Below, in pieces: positions 1-7,640 of a stretch of DNA of 43,615 nt. Both the position numbers and the translations under genes were made by a program. This DNA comes from Methanobacteriota archaeon. Lineage in GTDB: Archaea > Methanobacteriota > Methanobacteria > Methanobacteriales > Methanobacteriaceae. Every line of letters begins with the position of its first letter. Position 1 is the stretch's first letter. Below the pieces are notes generated by a model, which saw only the letters and a program-made list of their open reading frames with translations, was not told the origin of the DNA and made no database searches. The stretch lies in the NCBI GenBank assembly GCA_023436175.1, contig JAEZKE010000035.1, positions 1 to 43,615 of the forward strand, given 5' to 3'.

Positions 1-1
1 A

Positions 2-403
2 GCAGAACTTCACAACTGTGACTTCATGGACACCATTTACCGAGGATGGAAAAGCTTGGATGAAGCAAGAAGAATGAAAAACGGAAGTGAAGGACCATTA
101 GAACCAAAAGTAGCAGGATTTAAAGTAAATTTAGATCCAGTAGATAAAAATGAAGTTATAATGAATCCTCAAAGATACACCTATCCTGCATGCGCTATAA
201 CAGTTAGATTCTCCTCTTTAATGAGATTAGCGGATTATCCATGTTTGATTACCAGTGAACCAATAACTGCAACCATGATGACCAACATTATAGCGCTACA
301 TAAAGAGACTCCTGCATCTCCAGTAAGGGCATGTAAAAACTGCGCTTCAGCATGTCTTGTTGACTTCAGACACTCATACTGCCAGTGGAAAGAAGCAGTA
401 TAA
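2..403 (+). CDS. DUF2193 family protein, C-terminal part (5' end outside window)
   Basis: The reading frame is open from the first bases, so this is the 3' end of a longer gene; the ATG at 26 is internal (the upstream residues AELHNCDF are in frame). The visible 133 residues resemble the C-terminal part of the archaeal DUF2193 family, whose function is unknown. It ends with a cysteine cluster, CKNCASAC followed by a further Cys about nine residues on (FRHSYC), which could hold a metal or Fe-S centre; that is inference. It is followed after 30 bp by a DUF2180 gene and then aqpM, all on the same strand, so the three may be co-transcribed. The family name is from memory and was not checked by search; the gene itself is secure. 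Confidence 0.7.
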   Translation, partial: AELHNCDFMDTIYRGWKSLDEARRMKNGSEGPLEPKVAGFKVNLDPVDKNEVIMNPQRYTYPACAITVRFSSLMRLADYPCLITSEPITATMMTNIIALHKETPASPVRACKNCASACLVDFRHSYCQWKEAV

Positions 404-433
404 CTCACTTATCTTTTTATAGAGGTGCAGAAA

Positions 434-643
434 ATGAAATGTTATATGTGTGCATTGGAAGGTAAAGATTCAGACGCTGTGGCAATTTGTATAGTTTGTG
501 GTATGGGGCTGTGTATGGATCATGTGATACGTGAAGATGTTGAAATATGGGAAGGGGGATTTCCTTTTCCCAGTAAAAAGCATGAAAAACCATTACCCCG
601 GATGTTGTGTGAATGGTGTTATGCAGCTTATAAAAGTGATTGA
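434..643 (+). CDS. DUF2180 family Cys-rich small protein
   Basis: This is a 69-residue protein starting MKCYMCALEGKD. It has CxxC pairs near the start (CYMC) and middle (CIVCGMGLC) and another near the end (CEWC), plus a conserved-looking MDHVIRED segment, so it is probably a zinc-binding treble-clef or ribbon. It matches the methanogen DUF2180 family as I remember it; no function is known. The ATG at 434 is preferred over an in-frame GTG at 425 because GAGGTG at 422-427 is a good Shine-Dalgarno sequence spaced six bases from the ATG, and would overlap the GTG start. It lies 30 bp after the DUF2193 gene and 9 bp before aqpM, suggesting one operon. Confidence 0.8.
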   Translation: MKCYMCALEGKDSDAVAICIVCGMGLCMDHVIREDVEIWEGGFPFPSKKHEKPLPRMLCEWCYAAYKSD

Positions 644-652
644 AGTGGTAGC

Positions 653-1429
653 ATGATCTCGCTGAGAAAACGTTTTTTAGCAGAGCTTATAGGAACATTC
701 TTCCTTGTATTTGTAGGTGCAGGTGCTGCAGCAATAACCTTAATGATAAGCAAAGGTTCCGCCGTACCTAACGCATTTAATATTGGAATTGGTGCTTTAG
801 GAGGTTTAGGTGATTGGTTAGCGATAGGTCTGGCTTTTGGGCTAACTATAGTTGTTTTAATTTATGCAATAGGCCATATTTCAGGCTGCCATATAAATCC
901 TGCAGTTACAATTGCTCTTTGGGCCACTAAAAAATTTCCAGGAAATGAAGTTGTTCCCTATATCATTGCACAGCTTATCGGGGCATCTCTTGCAAGTTTC
1001 CTTTTTGCTGCAAGCGTGGGGATAAATGCAGTTACAGTGGGTGGCCTTGGTGCAACAGCTCCATTTGAAGGAATAAGCTATTATCAGGCAATTTTGGTTG
1101 AAACAATAGGTACATTCCTATTGATGTTTGTAATAATGGGTTCTGGTGTTGATAAGAGAGCCGTTCCAGGATTTGCAGGGATTTCAATAGGTTTTACTGT
1201 TGCGGCAGTAATCACCACAGTTGGTAATATCTCTGGAGCTTCACTTAACCCTGCAAGAACTTTTGGGCCTTATTTAGGTGATTATATTCTGGCAGGGAAT
1301 AACCTGTGGAATTATTTCCCAATATATATAATTGGCCCTATTGTAGGGGCAGTTTTAGCAGCTTTCATTTATGAATACATATCTTCTGAAGAAAAGCTGC
1401 CTGCTCAAGGGATAACAAGGGAAAAATAA
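653..1429 (+). CDS. aqpM: MIP family aquaporin AqpM
   Basis: The 258-residue membrane channel is of the major intrinsic protein family and closely resembles AqpM of Methanothermobacter marburgensis, a water and possibly glycerol or gas channel of the cytoplasmic membrane. Both hemichannel signatures are intact: HINPAVT with NPA at residues 82-84 and SLNPAR with NPA at 199-201. Arg202, directly after the second NPA, is the selectivity-filter arginine. Six hydrophobic helices plus the two re-entrant loops fit the usual fold, and the GIGALGGLGDW stretch is characteristic of the AqpM group. It starts 9 bp after the DUF2180 stop. A T-rich tract immediately follows the stop codon and probably terminates transcription. 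Confidence 0.93.
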   Translation: MISLRKRFLAELIGTFFLVFVGAGAAAITLMISKGSAVPNAFNIGIGALGGLGDWLAIGLAFGLTIVVLIYAIGHISGCHINPAVTIALWATKKFPGNEVVPYIIAQLIGASLASFLFAASVGINAVTVGGLGATAPFEGISYYQAILVETIGTFLLMFVIMGSGVDKRAVPGFAGISIGFTVAAVITTVGNISGASLNPARTFGPYLGDYILAGNNLWNYFPIYIIGPIVGAVLAAFIYEYISSEEKLPAQGITREK

Positions 1430-1452
1430 TTTTCTCTTTTTTTATTTACTTT
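1430..1452 (+). terminator. T-rich archaeal terminator after aqpM
   Basis: The stop codon of aqpM runs straight into TTTTCTCTTTTTTTATTTAC. Oligo-T tracts without a required stem are the usual archaeal termination signal. The placement is clear, but activity is inferred. Confidence 0.6.
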
Positions 1453-1500
1453 TAATGCCGTTGGTTTTAAGATCTAATTTTAAACTGTAAAGAAAATCAT

Positions 1501-1545
1501 TTCACTATATTCTCATATTTTTAGCCACATGGCACTGTAGTTTAC
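1501..1545. repeat. Degenerate dispersed repeat, copy A
   Basis: The stretch containing TTTTTAGCCACATGGCACTGTAG matches other intergenic copies at 2358-2410 and 6699-6745 around the TTTAGCC core followed by a GTAGTTTA-like end. It is the weakest copy; its 5' TTCGTTAAA half is decayed to TTCACTATA. Confidence 0.35.
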
Positions 1546-1591
1546 CTGGTTTTTTAAGACAAGATTAGGAGAATCATAATTTACTGTTTTT

Positions 1592-1855
1592 TTGAGGTTG
1601 AAGGAAAAACTGTCAAAATTTTCAATTTTGACGCCTGCGAAATTTATAATTTCACGGTTGAGAAACTTCATTTCTCAAACATCGAAAACCTCCGGTTTTC
1701 GATTGCTTCGATTTTGATGCCACAAAAATCGAAGATTTTTGGAGGTTGAAGGAAAACTGTGTTTTCCTGAACCCCAAAAATAGAAAATTTTTGGAGGTTG
1801 AGAAAAATCTAAAAGATTTTTCGAACCCCAAATTTTTAAAAAAAATTTGAAGGCT
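1592..1855. repeat. Hairpin array 1: about ten consecutive short palindromes
   Basis: This 260-bp non-coding stretch consists almost entirely of back-to-back inverted repeats with 3-5 base loops: GTCAAAATT/AATTTTGAC (1612-1632, loop TTC), GAAATT/AATTTC (loop TAT), TTGAGAAA/TTTCTCAA, ATCGAAAACC/GGTTTTCGAT (1681-1703, loop TCC), CAAAAATC/GATTTTTG (loop GAA), AGGAAAAC/GTTTTCCT (loop TGT), CCAAAAAT/ATTTTTGG, GAAAAATC/GATTTTTC and CAAATTTTT/AAAAATTTG. Several are flanked by a second short complementary pair, for example GGTT...AACC around the AGGAAAAC stem. Arm sequences differ between units. No open frame of note is present. The rest of the gap to 2042 is AT-rich. Confidence 0.85.
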
Positions 1856-1865
1856 TTTATAAAAA

Positions 1866-1911
1866 TTAATTAGTTAGATATGTAAAAGAAAACCAATTAA
1901 CTGTTCATGCG
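1866..1911. repeat. Second dispersed repeat family, copy 1
   Basis: AATTAGTTAGATATGTAAAA followed by GAAAACCAATTAACTGTTCATG aligns with 6530-6574 (AATTAGGTTAGATATATAAA, then AAGAAGTCAATTAAATGTTTATC). The two are clearly related over about 45 bp, both intergenic and in the same orientation. Confidence 0.5.
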
Positions 1912-2042
1912 ATATTTAAAAGCTGAATTGAAGTGATATTCCCTATTTATTATTAATATACAAAATAGTATTATATTTATATAAAATAAGTTCCATATTA
2001 AATAGCAGCAAAATGTTTGAAACTAAATAATATGTTGATACT

Positions 2043-2312
2043 ATGGAATATTATGAAAATGAAGAATTCTGGTTTGTACTTTTAAAATTAAGATTACTTG
2101 CAAATAAGGATCCACGTCTTAAACCAACAAAAGTCGATGAATTTAAGAGATCATTTGAAAATATAAATAGAATCAAAGAAAGTGCACGTAAACTCCATGA
2201 TAATGATAAATATTTAGAAATACTTCTAATGGCCGATGAAGTGGAAGAAACATTAAATGAAGAAATAAAACAAAAAAATTACAAAATGGATGATTTTAAA
2301 GGCGATAATTAA
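2043..2312 (+). CDS. Hypothetical protein, 89 aa
   Basis: This is an acidic, Lys-rich, probably all-helical protein beginning MEYYENEEFWFVLL, without cysteines, membrane segment or signal peptide. I do not recognise the family. The codon pattern and length are compatible with a real gene, but there is no clear Shine-Dalgarno sequence before the ATG; a start on a very short leader is possible. It stands alone between hairpin array 1 and a dispersed repeat copy and faces the convergent RibD-like gene. The C-terminal half (EILLMADEVEETLNEEIKQK) is likely a helix with coiled-coil character. Confidence 0.5.
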   Translation: MEYYENEEFWFVLLKLRLLANKDPRLKPTKVDEFKRSFENINRIKESARKLHDNDKYLEILLMADEVEETLNEEIKQKNYKMDDFKGDN

Positions 2313-2326
2313 ATTAGCTGAATTTT

Positions 2327-2410
2327 AATGGGAATTAATTTAGGACCTATAAAAAAATATTTCGCTAAATTTAACAGTCTTTAGCCACATTGTCATTATA
2401 TTTTAAAAAG
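2327..2410. repeat. Degenerate dispersed repeat, copy B
   Basis: It begins AATGGGAATTAATTTAGG, passes through CCTATAAAAA and TTCGCTAAATTTAAC, and ends TTTAGCCACATTGTCATTATA. The same order of blocks occurs at 6654-6745, so this and copy D are the two longest members. Confidence 0.55.
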
Positions 2411-2457
2411 TAAAATGAATAGGTATAATTTATAATCTAAAGTTGGGGTTGCGAGTT

Positions 2458-3024
2458 TTATTTAACAAAACGGAATCTGAGATGCGTTCTACCAGCTGGA
2501 AGCGCGACTACTTTTATTCGTTCCACATTAACCGATTTATTGCCAATATCTTCAAATGGTCTATACCCCTTTTTAAGAAATAGGGGTATAATATCGATAT
2601 GGAGTTCATCAGCTAATCCTGCTTTTATACATTGTTGAGTTGTGCTTGTGCTGCCGATAATGGTAACATCTTTTTCGCCTGCTACTGCTTTCGCTTGCAT
2701 GATGGCGCTTTTAATACCGTCAGTAACGAAAGTAAAGGTTAACTTCTCATTTTCTTTTGGATGCTTTTCAGGTGCTTTATCTGTAAAAACAAATATTGGC
2801 ACTTGATACTCGTAATTATCTGCCATCCAATCAGGGTCTTCTGACATAGCAAATTCTTTTTTTGACATTACAACGGAGCCAGTAGAACTTATGGATTCTT
2901 TCAAGACTTCTGTTTCTCTAAGTGTATCCAGATCTGGATAAAGTTTGCCAACGCTGCCATTAATATCTTCGGCGAATCCATCCAATGAGATTGTCAAACC
3001 TAAAATAACTTTTGCCATATACAT
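2458..3024 (-). CDS. RibD C-terminal/dihydrofolate reductase-like protein
   Basis: The 188-residue protein begins MYMAKVILGLTISLDGF; the SLDGF motif is typical of the RibD_C/DHFR-like superfamily (YwjB/YyaP type) and contributes to NAD(P)H and substrate binding in relatives. Further family features are VVMSKKEF near residue 52, the VTIIGSTSTTQQCI glycine-containing nucleotide segment near 140, and GLADELHIDIIPLFLKKG near the C terminus. The length equals the stand-alone family. The substrate is unknown; these proteins are annotated as general reductases and are often horizontally exchanged. The ATG at 3018 (MAKVIL) is an equally plausible start, as neither has a strong ribosome binding site. 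It is monocistronic with a palindromic element just upstream. Confidence 0.8.
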   Translation of the reverse strand: MYMAKVILGLTISLDGFAEDINGSVGKLYPDLDTLRETEVLKESISSTGSVVMSKKEFAMSEDPDWMADNYEYQVPIFVFTDKAPEKHPKENEKLTFTFVTDGIKSAIMQAKAVAGEKDVTIIGSTSTTQQCIKAGLADELHIDIIPLFLKKGYRPFEDIGNKSVNVERIKVVALPAGRTHLRFRFVK

Positions 3025-3026
3025 TA

Positions 3027-3050
3027 TTTAAGTACTTAATAATACTTAAA
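3027..3050 (-). promoter_or_regulatory. Inverted repeat upstream of the RibD-like gene
   Basis: TTTAAGTA and TACTTAAA form a perfect 8-bp inverted repeat with an 8-bp spacer, ending three bases upstream of the start codon. AAGTACTT inside it is itself palindromic. It may be an operator covering the transcription start; the regulator is unknown. Confidence 0.45.
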
Positions 3051-3083
3051 TTTAATTTTTAATTATTCGTAACTATTATGTTC

Positions 3084-3143
3084 CAATTTGATTCGTTAAA
3101 CTCGATTTTTTTAACTGTAAGTTGTTATATAATGAAGTTTTCC
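3084..3143. repeat. Degenerate dispersed repeat, copy C
   Basis: TTCGTTAAACTCGA (3092-3105), followed by TATAATGAAGTTTT, repeats the layout of 8981-9013. It lies in the gap between the RibD-like and MFS genes, which otherwise (3051-3273) holds nothing recognisable. Confidence 0.4.
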
Positions 3144-3273
3144 TAATTTATACTACGTGAATTCATTATATCTACTTATAAAGTTCAATCTAAGGCCATC
3201 CATCGCTCTCCCATACCTCAATAAGTAATAAGATAAAATGGAATTACTTTTAAAAGATGGATTAAACTGTCTT

Positions 3274-4431
3274 TTAAGAAGGGATTTTATTCTTTTTTAG
3301 ATGCATGTTGGATATGTACAATATTAAAAATGCAGCCATACATATTGAAGATAGACCGAAGGTTTTTGCTAGTCCTATGTATCCTGAGATTGTACCGAAT
3401 ATTAATGCACCGAGGGCGACTCCTACATCCATTGATGCCCGGTATGTTCCATTTGCAGCGCCAACACGGTCTTCAGGTGAAGCATTTACAGCCCATGCTT
3501 GTAAAATTGGAATAACAGTTCCATAGCCAAAACCATAGAACAATGACGCAATTATTAAATGTATAAGCCCATTTGCAAGAGACATTATAATTAGTGCTAT
3601 GATGATACAGATGGGGCTTATAATTAGAATGGCATTATTTCCGTATTTCTGGTGGAGTTTATTTTCAATGGGGTGGCTCAGCAGGATCATTAGAACAAAT
3701 CCAATGAAGAATAAGCTGCCATTTGCACCGATTTGCTGTCCGTATATAATTATAAATGTAATGGCAAAACCTAATGTCATGAATATTAATGTGGCTAATA
3801 ATGATGGGAATAGCGCATTCTTTTCGAACATGTCTCTGAATTTTTTTTCAACTGTTGGCTCTGGTTTTTCAAATTTAGGATATTTTATTAATTTAGACAT
3901 TACCAAACAGGCTACCAGTATAAATGTAACTAATATTGCCGCTGAAGTAAAGCCAAAGTTTAGCATGACAAAAGAACCTAAAATAGGGCCAACTGCCATA
4001 GTTAAGCTTTGGGCAAAGACAAAATATCTCCAACCATGAACCATTAAATCTTTAGGAACTACATCCACTGTTAAAGCAGAATTTGCAGTTGAAGTTATAC
4101 CCCAAACAAAACCATGGAGAAAACGAATACTCAATAACAAAATAATAGCTAAAGGAAAGCAGAAAAATGCCGTAATAATTGCTATTGAGATCAGTCCCAA
4201 TATGTAAATTTTTTCTCTTCCATGATTATCAAGTAAATGACCGGCTACTGGCCTTGACATTAAAGCGGCTATGGCAAATAAACTAACTATCAATCCCATT
4301 TCAGTGGAATTTCCCCCAATGTTTGATATATGGAGCGGGAGAATAACAATGAGGATGTTATAACCTACATATATTAAAAAAGTAATCAATAATATCAAGA
4401 TAAAACTTCTTGACCACAGTTTATCTTCCAA
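3274..4431 (-). CDS. MFS transporter (DHA1-like drug efflux)
   Basis: This 385-residue major facilitator has about twelve hydrophobic segments and the cytoplasmic loop 2-3 signature GHLLDNHGREK (residues 64-74), matching MFS motif A (G-x3-D-x2-G-R). It sits in the cytoplasmic membrane and most likely exports a small molecule using the proton gradient; the substrate cannot be told. It is the second gene of an operon with a MarR repressor. The start is a TTG overlapping the marR stop region by 11 bp, supported by GAGGAG six bases upstream; no ATG is available without removing the first helix. The tight overlap suggests translational coupling and regulation by the MarR protein. Confidence 0.85.
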   Translation of the reverse strand: MEDKLWSRSFILILLITFLIYVGYNILIVILPLHISNIGGNSTEMGLIVSLFAIAALMSRPVAGHLLDNHGREKIYILGLISIAIITAFFCFPLAIILLLSIRFLHGFVWGITSTANSALTVDVVPKDLMVHGWRYFVFAQSLTMAVGPILGSFVMLNFGFTSAAILVTFILVACLVMSKLIKYPKFEKPEPTVEKKFRDMFEKNALFPSLLATLIFMTLGFAITFIIIYGQQIGANGSLFFIGFVLMILLSHPIENKLHQKYGNNAILIISPICIIIALIIMSLANGLIHLIIASLFYGFGYGTVIPILQAWAVNASPEDRVGAANGTYRASMDVGVALGALIFGTISGYIGLAKTFGLSSICMAAFLILYISNMHLKKNKIPS

Positions 4432-4876
4432 GTATATCTCCTCTAATTATTTCTTCAAAGTTTTCAAGAATTGTCTTAAATACCTTATTAATCTGTATAA
4501 TGTCCTCTTCTGAGATTCCCTTTATTATCATAGTCCTAACATCTTCTTCAATGGGATGAATTTCACGAACGATGGTTTTACCTTTATCAGTTTCAGTTAA
4601 AACTATTGAACGTCTATCTTCATCATTTATTTGCCGTTCTATGAGGTTTTTTTGCTCTAATTGATCTAAAATCCTTGTTAAAGTTGATTTACCTTTGTTA
4701 GTCAGATCTGCAATTACTTTTTGAGTTGGAAAATCGTTATTTTCGATTGTTCTTAAAACAATCCACTGTTCATGAGTTATATCATATTCTTTAAGCTTTA
4801 AGGACATAACTAAAGAATTTCTTCTTCTTATTTCAGTTAATAAAGAAAATAAATCATTTAAATTATTTTGGTTCAT
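4421..4876 (-). CDS. MarR family transcriptional repressor
   Basis: The 151-residue winged-helix regulator has an N-terminal dimerisation helix, a helix-turn-helix (residues about 55-80, FPTQKVIADLTNKGKSTLTR) and the wing motif LIERQINDEDRRSIVLTETDKG, where DxR is the hallmark of MarR proteins. It probably binds the inverted repeat at 4892-4924 and represses its own operon until a ligand, perhaps the efflux substrate, releases it. It is the first gene of the operon and overlaps the MFS gene. The ATG has GGAG eight bases upstream. Confidence 0.88.
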   Translation of the reverse strand: MNQNNLNDLFSLLTEIRRRNSLVMSLKLKEYDITHEQWIVLRTIENNDFPTQKVIADLTNKGKSTLTRILDQLEQKNLIERQINDEDRRSIVLTETDKGKTIVREIHPIEEDVRTMIIKGISEEDIIQINKVFKTILENFEEIIRGDILGR

Positions 4877-4891
4877 AACAATTTCTCCATT

Positions 4892-4924
4892 TAGTTGTCA
4901 TGCTAACAATACGCATAGCAACTA
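4892..4924 (-). promoter_or_regulatory. Probable MarR operator
   Basis: The arms TAGTTG-N2-ATGC and GCAT-N2-CAACTA are perfectly complementary and centred about 33 bp upstream of the marR start codon. They lie immediately downstream of a TATA box (TTTAAATA on the minus strand, 4940-4947), so the repeat covers the expected transcription start, where a bound dimer would block initiation. Confidence 0.65.
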
Positions 4925-4939
4925 ATAAGGATCTCATAG

Positions 4940-4947
4940 TATTTAAA
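4940..4947 (-). promoter_or_regulatory. TATA box of the marR-MFS operon
   Basis: On the minus strand this reads TTTAAATA, preceded by an A-rich BRE-like stretch. About 25 bp downstream falls inside the inverted repeat at 4892-4924. Confidence 0.5.
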
Positions 4948-5063
4948 GTTTTACTTAAGATTAGAAATACACTATTTAAAAACCAAAGCAAATCTAACTT
5001 TATTGAATTCTAGATGATGATATTAAGATTTTAATTTTTAATTAGACCCTTAGGGCAATAAAT

Positions 5064-5115
5064 AGACTATAATGAAGTTAAAATTAGCCGATTAAATGTT
5101 TGATTTCTTTAAAAT
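5064..5115. repeat. Mixed fragment of both dispersed repeats
   Basis: GACTATAATGAAGTTAAAAT followed by TAGCCGATTAAATGTTTGATTTC combines the TATAATGAAGTT and TAGCC elements of the first repeat with the ATTAAATGTTT element of the second. The remainder of the 4948-5446 gap is AT-rich, with only the possible gene remnant at 5148-5258. Confidence 0.3.
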
Positions 5116-5147
5116 TATCAGAATAAATATAAACCGCGTGACAATTA

Positions 5148-5258
5148 TTTGAAATAGCTGTATCCTTTAAATTTATGTTTGATGTGAATAAAATTGAACC
5201 TGCAATTTGCAAGTGTTAGAATGATTCGATCTTCTTGAATTTCAAGTTCTTCTTTTTT
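5148..5258 (-). pseudogene. Possible remnant of a PIN-like/DUF5615 toxin gene
   Basis: Read on the minus strand, a short frame gives KKKEELEIQEDRIILTLANC and ends at a stop after SYFK. The EDRIILTL segment resembles the motif that precedes the conserved Asp in DUF5615/PIN-like proteins, but the Asp is absent and there is no complete gene. It would be a decayed fragment; this is weak evidence resting on one motif. Confidence 0.22.
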
Positions 5259-5446
5259 TTTGAATGGATTCAATGATACTTATAAATTTAATCAAATAAT
5301 TAAATATTTAAGCCTTAAATACAATTTAGGGGTTATACTGCCCTATTTAAAGACGTTATAAATCAATAAAAAATATAAAAATATATAATATTAAATATAA
5401 AGGAAGTATTACACATAATTTTTTAATTATATCAAGAGTGTAAAAA

Positions 5447-6481
5447 ATGAACCATAAAACCAGGTTTAAAACATTTAATAATGAGGTCCATGATATTTTA
5501 ACTGAAAACACTGGGAAAACAGAAATTAAAATCATAAAATACAACGAAGAGCACATCAAAGAAGAAATGTTTAGTGAGTGTCCAGAAATTAAAGAAAATG
5601 AAACAACATGGATTAAAATAACTTATTTTGCAGAGGATAAATCTTTAAAAAAGCTTATTAAATGCCGGAATTTAAATGAACATGTTCTAAAAAGAGTTTT
5701 AACATTGGATTATATACCTGATATTGAAGATTATAAAAATTATATTTATATAACGTTAATTGCGTTAAATGTCAAAAAGAAAACAAGAATAGAACGAACA
5801 CAGATTAGCATCATTTTAGGGAATAATTATGTAATTTCAATACATCCTGACAATGCTGAAACATTTGATCCCGTAATGAATAGATTAACTGTCCCTGAAC
5901 ATCATATTAGAAATAAAGGAGCTGATTATTTAGCTTATACCTTTATAGATACTATTCTTGATTCTCACATAATTACCTTGAAAGAACTTGAAGGTGATCT
6001 TTCAAAGGCAGCTGAAAATATAATGGATGAACCATCTACTAAAAATTTTAGATTAATTCATACATACAGGACTGAACTTGATAAGATTAGGTATAACATT
6101 CTCCCACTTCAACAGATAATCAATAGTATGGAGCTAACTGAATCACCTTTAATAAATCAATCAACCAGCACTTTTTTAAAGAATTTTCAAAGCCATGTAG
6201 CTCAAGTAGTTACTAGAATTGACACATTATCGAGTAGAATTACTGAGATACGCGATATATATAATTCGTCAATGAGCAGAAGGTTAGATGAAATTGTTAG
6301 GGTTTTAACTGTGGTAACAGTATTATTTGCTCCAGGAACTTTCATTGTAGGAATTTATGGTATGAATTTTCAATTTATTCCTGAACTTGGAGTACCCCTT
6401 GCATATCCACTTGTTTTGCTTACAAATTTTGTAATTATAATTAGCCTGCTCATATACTTCCGGAAAAGACGTTGGATATAA
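5447..6481 (+). CDS. corA: CorA-type divalent cation channel
   Basis: The 344-residue protein has the CorA layout: a large mixed alpha/beta cytosolic N-terminal domain, a long helical stalk (about 190-285) and two C-terminal transmembrane helices. The family signature GMN is present in YGMNFQF (about residues 304-310) at the end of the first helix, and a second helix with a basic tail (YFRKRRWI) ends the protein. CorA pentamers conduct Mg2+ and sometimes Co2+ or Ni2+ across the cytoplasmic membrane; ion preference cannot be read here. The gene is monocistronic. AGAGTG upstream of the ATG is a usable ribosome binding site. Confidence 0.9.
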   Translation: MNHKTRFKTFNNEVHDILTENTGKTEIKIIKYNEEHIKEEMFSECPEIKENETTWIKITYFAEDKSLKKLIKCRNLNEHVLKRVLTLDYIPDIEDYKNYIYITLIALNVKKKTRIERTQISIILGNNYVISIHPDNAETFDPVMNRLTVPEHHIRNKGADYLAYTFIDTILDSHIITLKELEGDLSKAAENIMDEPSTKNFRLIHTYRTELDKIRYNILPLQQIINSMELTESPLINQSTSTFLKNFQSHVAQVVTRIDTLSSRITEIRDIYNSSMSRRLDEIVRVLTVVTVLFAPGTFIVGIYGMNFQFIPELGVPLAYPLVLLTNFVIIISLLIYFRKRRWI

Positions 6482-6529
6482 TTTTTAACCTTATAATTCC
6501 TTAATTCTATTTTGGGACTAATTTAGGAA

Positions 6530-6574
6530 CTAATTAGGTTAGATATATAAAAAGAAGTCAATTAAATGTTTATC
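6530..6574. repeat. Second dispersed repeat family, copy 2
   Basis: This partner of 1866-1911 shares AATTAG, TTAGATAT, TAAAA, CAATTAA and TGTT in the same order. Together with copy D below it fills most of the 340-bp gap between corA and the Trypco1-like gene; no gene is seen there. Confidence 0.5.
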
Positions 6575-6653
6575 ACTGTATTGTAATAGGTTTACATTTA
6601 AATTTTCTGAAATTTACTTAGGTTCCTTTGTGGCTTTTATTATGCAGGTATAT

Positions 6654-6745
6654 AATGGGAACTAATTCTAGCCTATAAAAAGCATAATAAAAAATATTTC
6701 GTTAAATTCGACTAATTTTAGCCGTCGTATAGTTTAATAAAATAA
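6654..6745. repeat. Degenerate dispersed repeat, copy D
   Basis: It runs AATGGGAACTAATTCTAG, CCTATAAAAA, TTCGTTAAATTCGACTA, TTTTAGCCGTCG and TATAGTTTAATAAAATA. It is the most complete copy and the best basis for a consensus. Confidence 0.6.
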
Positions 6746-6822
6746 AAAAGAGGTTACTTTATAGACTTAAACTAAGTTATGTTATTTTTGAATTAAACTT
6801 TAAAAAATAAATATTTGATTAG

Positions 6823-7146
6823 TTAGGGGCTTTTCCATGTTGCTGTAACATCAACATGGACTTCTCCTCCTATTTCGGCAAGTAATGCAATTAATTTACC
6901 TTCTTTACCTGTAAACTTAATACCAAATTCTAGCATAAGTTCATCTGGTTTAATAGGCTTCAAAGCATCATGAAAACTTTTAGCGATAGCTGATATATTT
7001 TCTTTTATTTCTACCTCTTTAAACTCCATAATTTGATCTAATCCAGGTATGGCTTTTTCTGCAACAGCAGTGGCCATTAAGGCATCTCTTTCACTTATTT
7101 CAACATAGAATGATTTATCATCTACGGGGACTTTTCCAACTACCAA
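6823..7146 (-). CDS. Trypco1/CU044_2847-like small protein
   Basis: The 107-residue protein has a C-terminal segment LMLEFGIKFTGKEG...EVHVDVTATWK that resembles the Trypco1 (effector-associated constant component) domain, annotated in other genomes as CU044_2847 family. In bacteria such domains sit beside trypsin-like proteases or NTPases in counter-invader systems and are thought to couple modules; here no such partner is adjacent, so it is an orphan. The start is a TTG: GGGAGG at 7155-7160 lies eight bases upstream, and no ATG fits. The assignment is from pattern memory and needs profile confirmation. Confidence 0.55.
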   Translation of the reverse strand: MVVGKVPVDDKSFYVEISERDALMATAVAEKAIPGLDQIMEFKEVEIKENISAIAKSFHDALKPIKPDELMLEFGIKFTGKEGKLIALLAEIGGEVHVDVTATWKSP

Positions 7147-7344
7147 TTTAAATTCCTCCCAAATATCTTTAATAATAAATATGGGAATTATATTAATAAA
7201 AGTTTTCTATTCTATATTTTAAGAGGAATATTATCTCTAGTTTAATATTAATATGGAGATTTTTCCGTAGTCTTCTCTTAATTTGGATATAATAGGTTAT
7301 TAAATATTATAATCTATTTTGGAATAAAAATCAATCTTTTTGAC

Positions 7345-7400
7345 TTCGTAAAATCGACTATATTTAGCTACAGGGTCGCTTATAGTTTATTCCATAATAT
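7345..7400. repeat. Degenerate dispersed repeat, copy E
   Basis: TTCGTAAAATCGACTATATT, then TAGCTACAGGGTCGCTTATAG, TTTATTCC. It has the same block order as copy D and lies 60 bp before hairpin array 2. Confidence 0.5.
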
Positions 7401-7460
7401 TTATATATAAGAAAAATCTTTAATACAAGTAAAGTAAGAATAATCTTACAAATTGGAAGT

Positions 7461-7640
7461 TAAAGGAAATCCTTAAAAAATTCTATGAATTTTTTTGGGA
7501 CTACAAACGCTTTGCGCTTGAGGATCCCAAAGATCGTAGATTTTTGAGGATTTCCTGAACACTCGAAAATTTTTATAAAAATTTTCGGTGCCCCGAAATT
7601 CTATGAATTTCGAGGGCCTTAAAATCAGAGATTTTGAGGT
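7461..7640. repeat. Hairpin array 2, nested, ending in the VOC ribosome binding site
   Basis: AGGAAATCC (7464-7472) pairs with GGATTTCCT (7548-7556) and encloses at least three inner hairpins: AAAAAATT/AATTTTTT (loop CTATG), GGGA...TCCC around AAACGC/GCGCTT, and CAAAGATC/GATTTTTG (loop GTA). After it come CGAAAATTTTT/AAAAATTTTCG, CGAAATT/AATTTCG (loop CTATG, flanked by CCC...GGG) and finally CCTTAAAATC/GATTTTGAGG (7617-7639). The last arm contains the GAGG of the next gene's ribosome binding site. Confidence 0.85.

Noticed and set aside
3305..4039. Plus-strand proteins opposite the MFS transporter
   Set aside because: They are antisense to a clear twelve-helix transporter with motif A and lack their own start signals.
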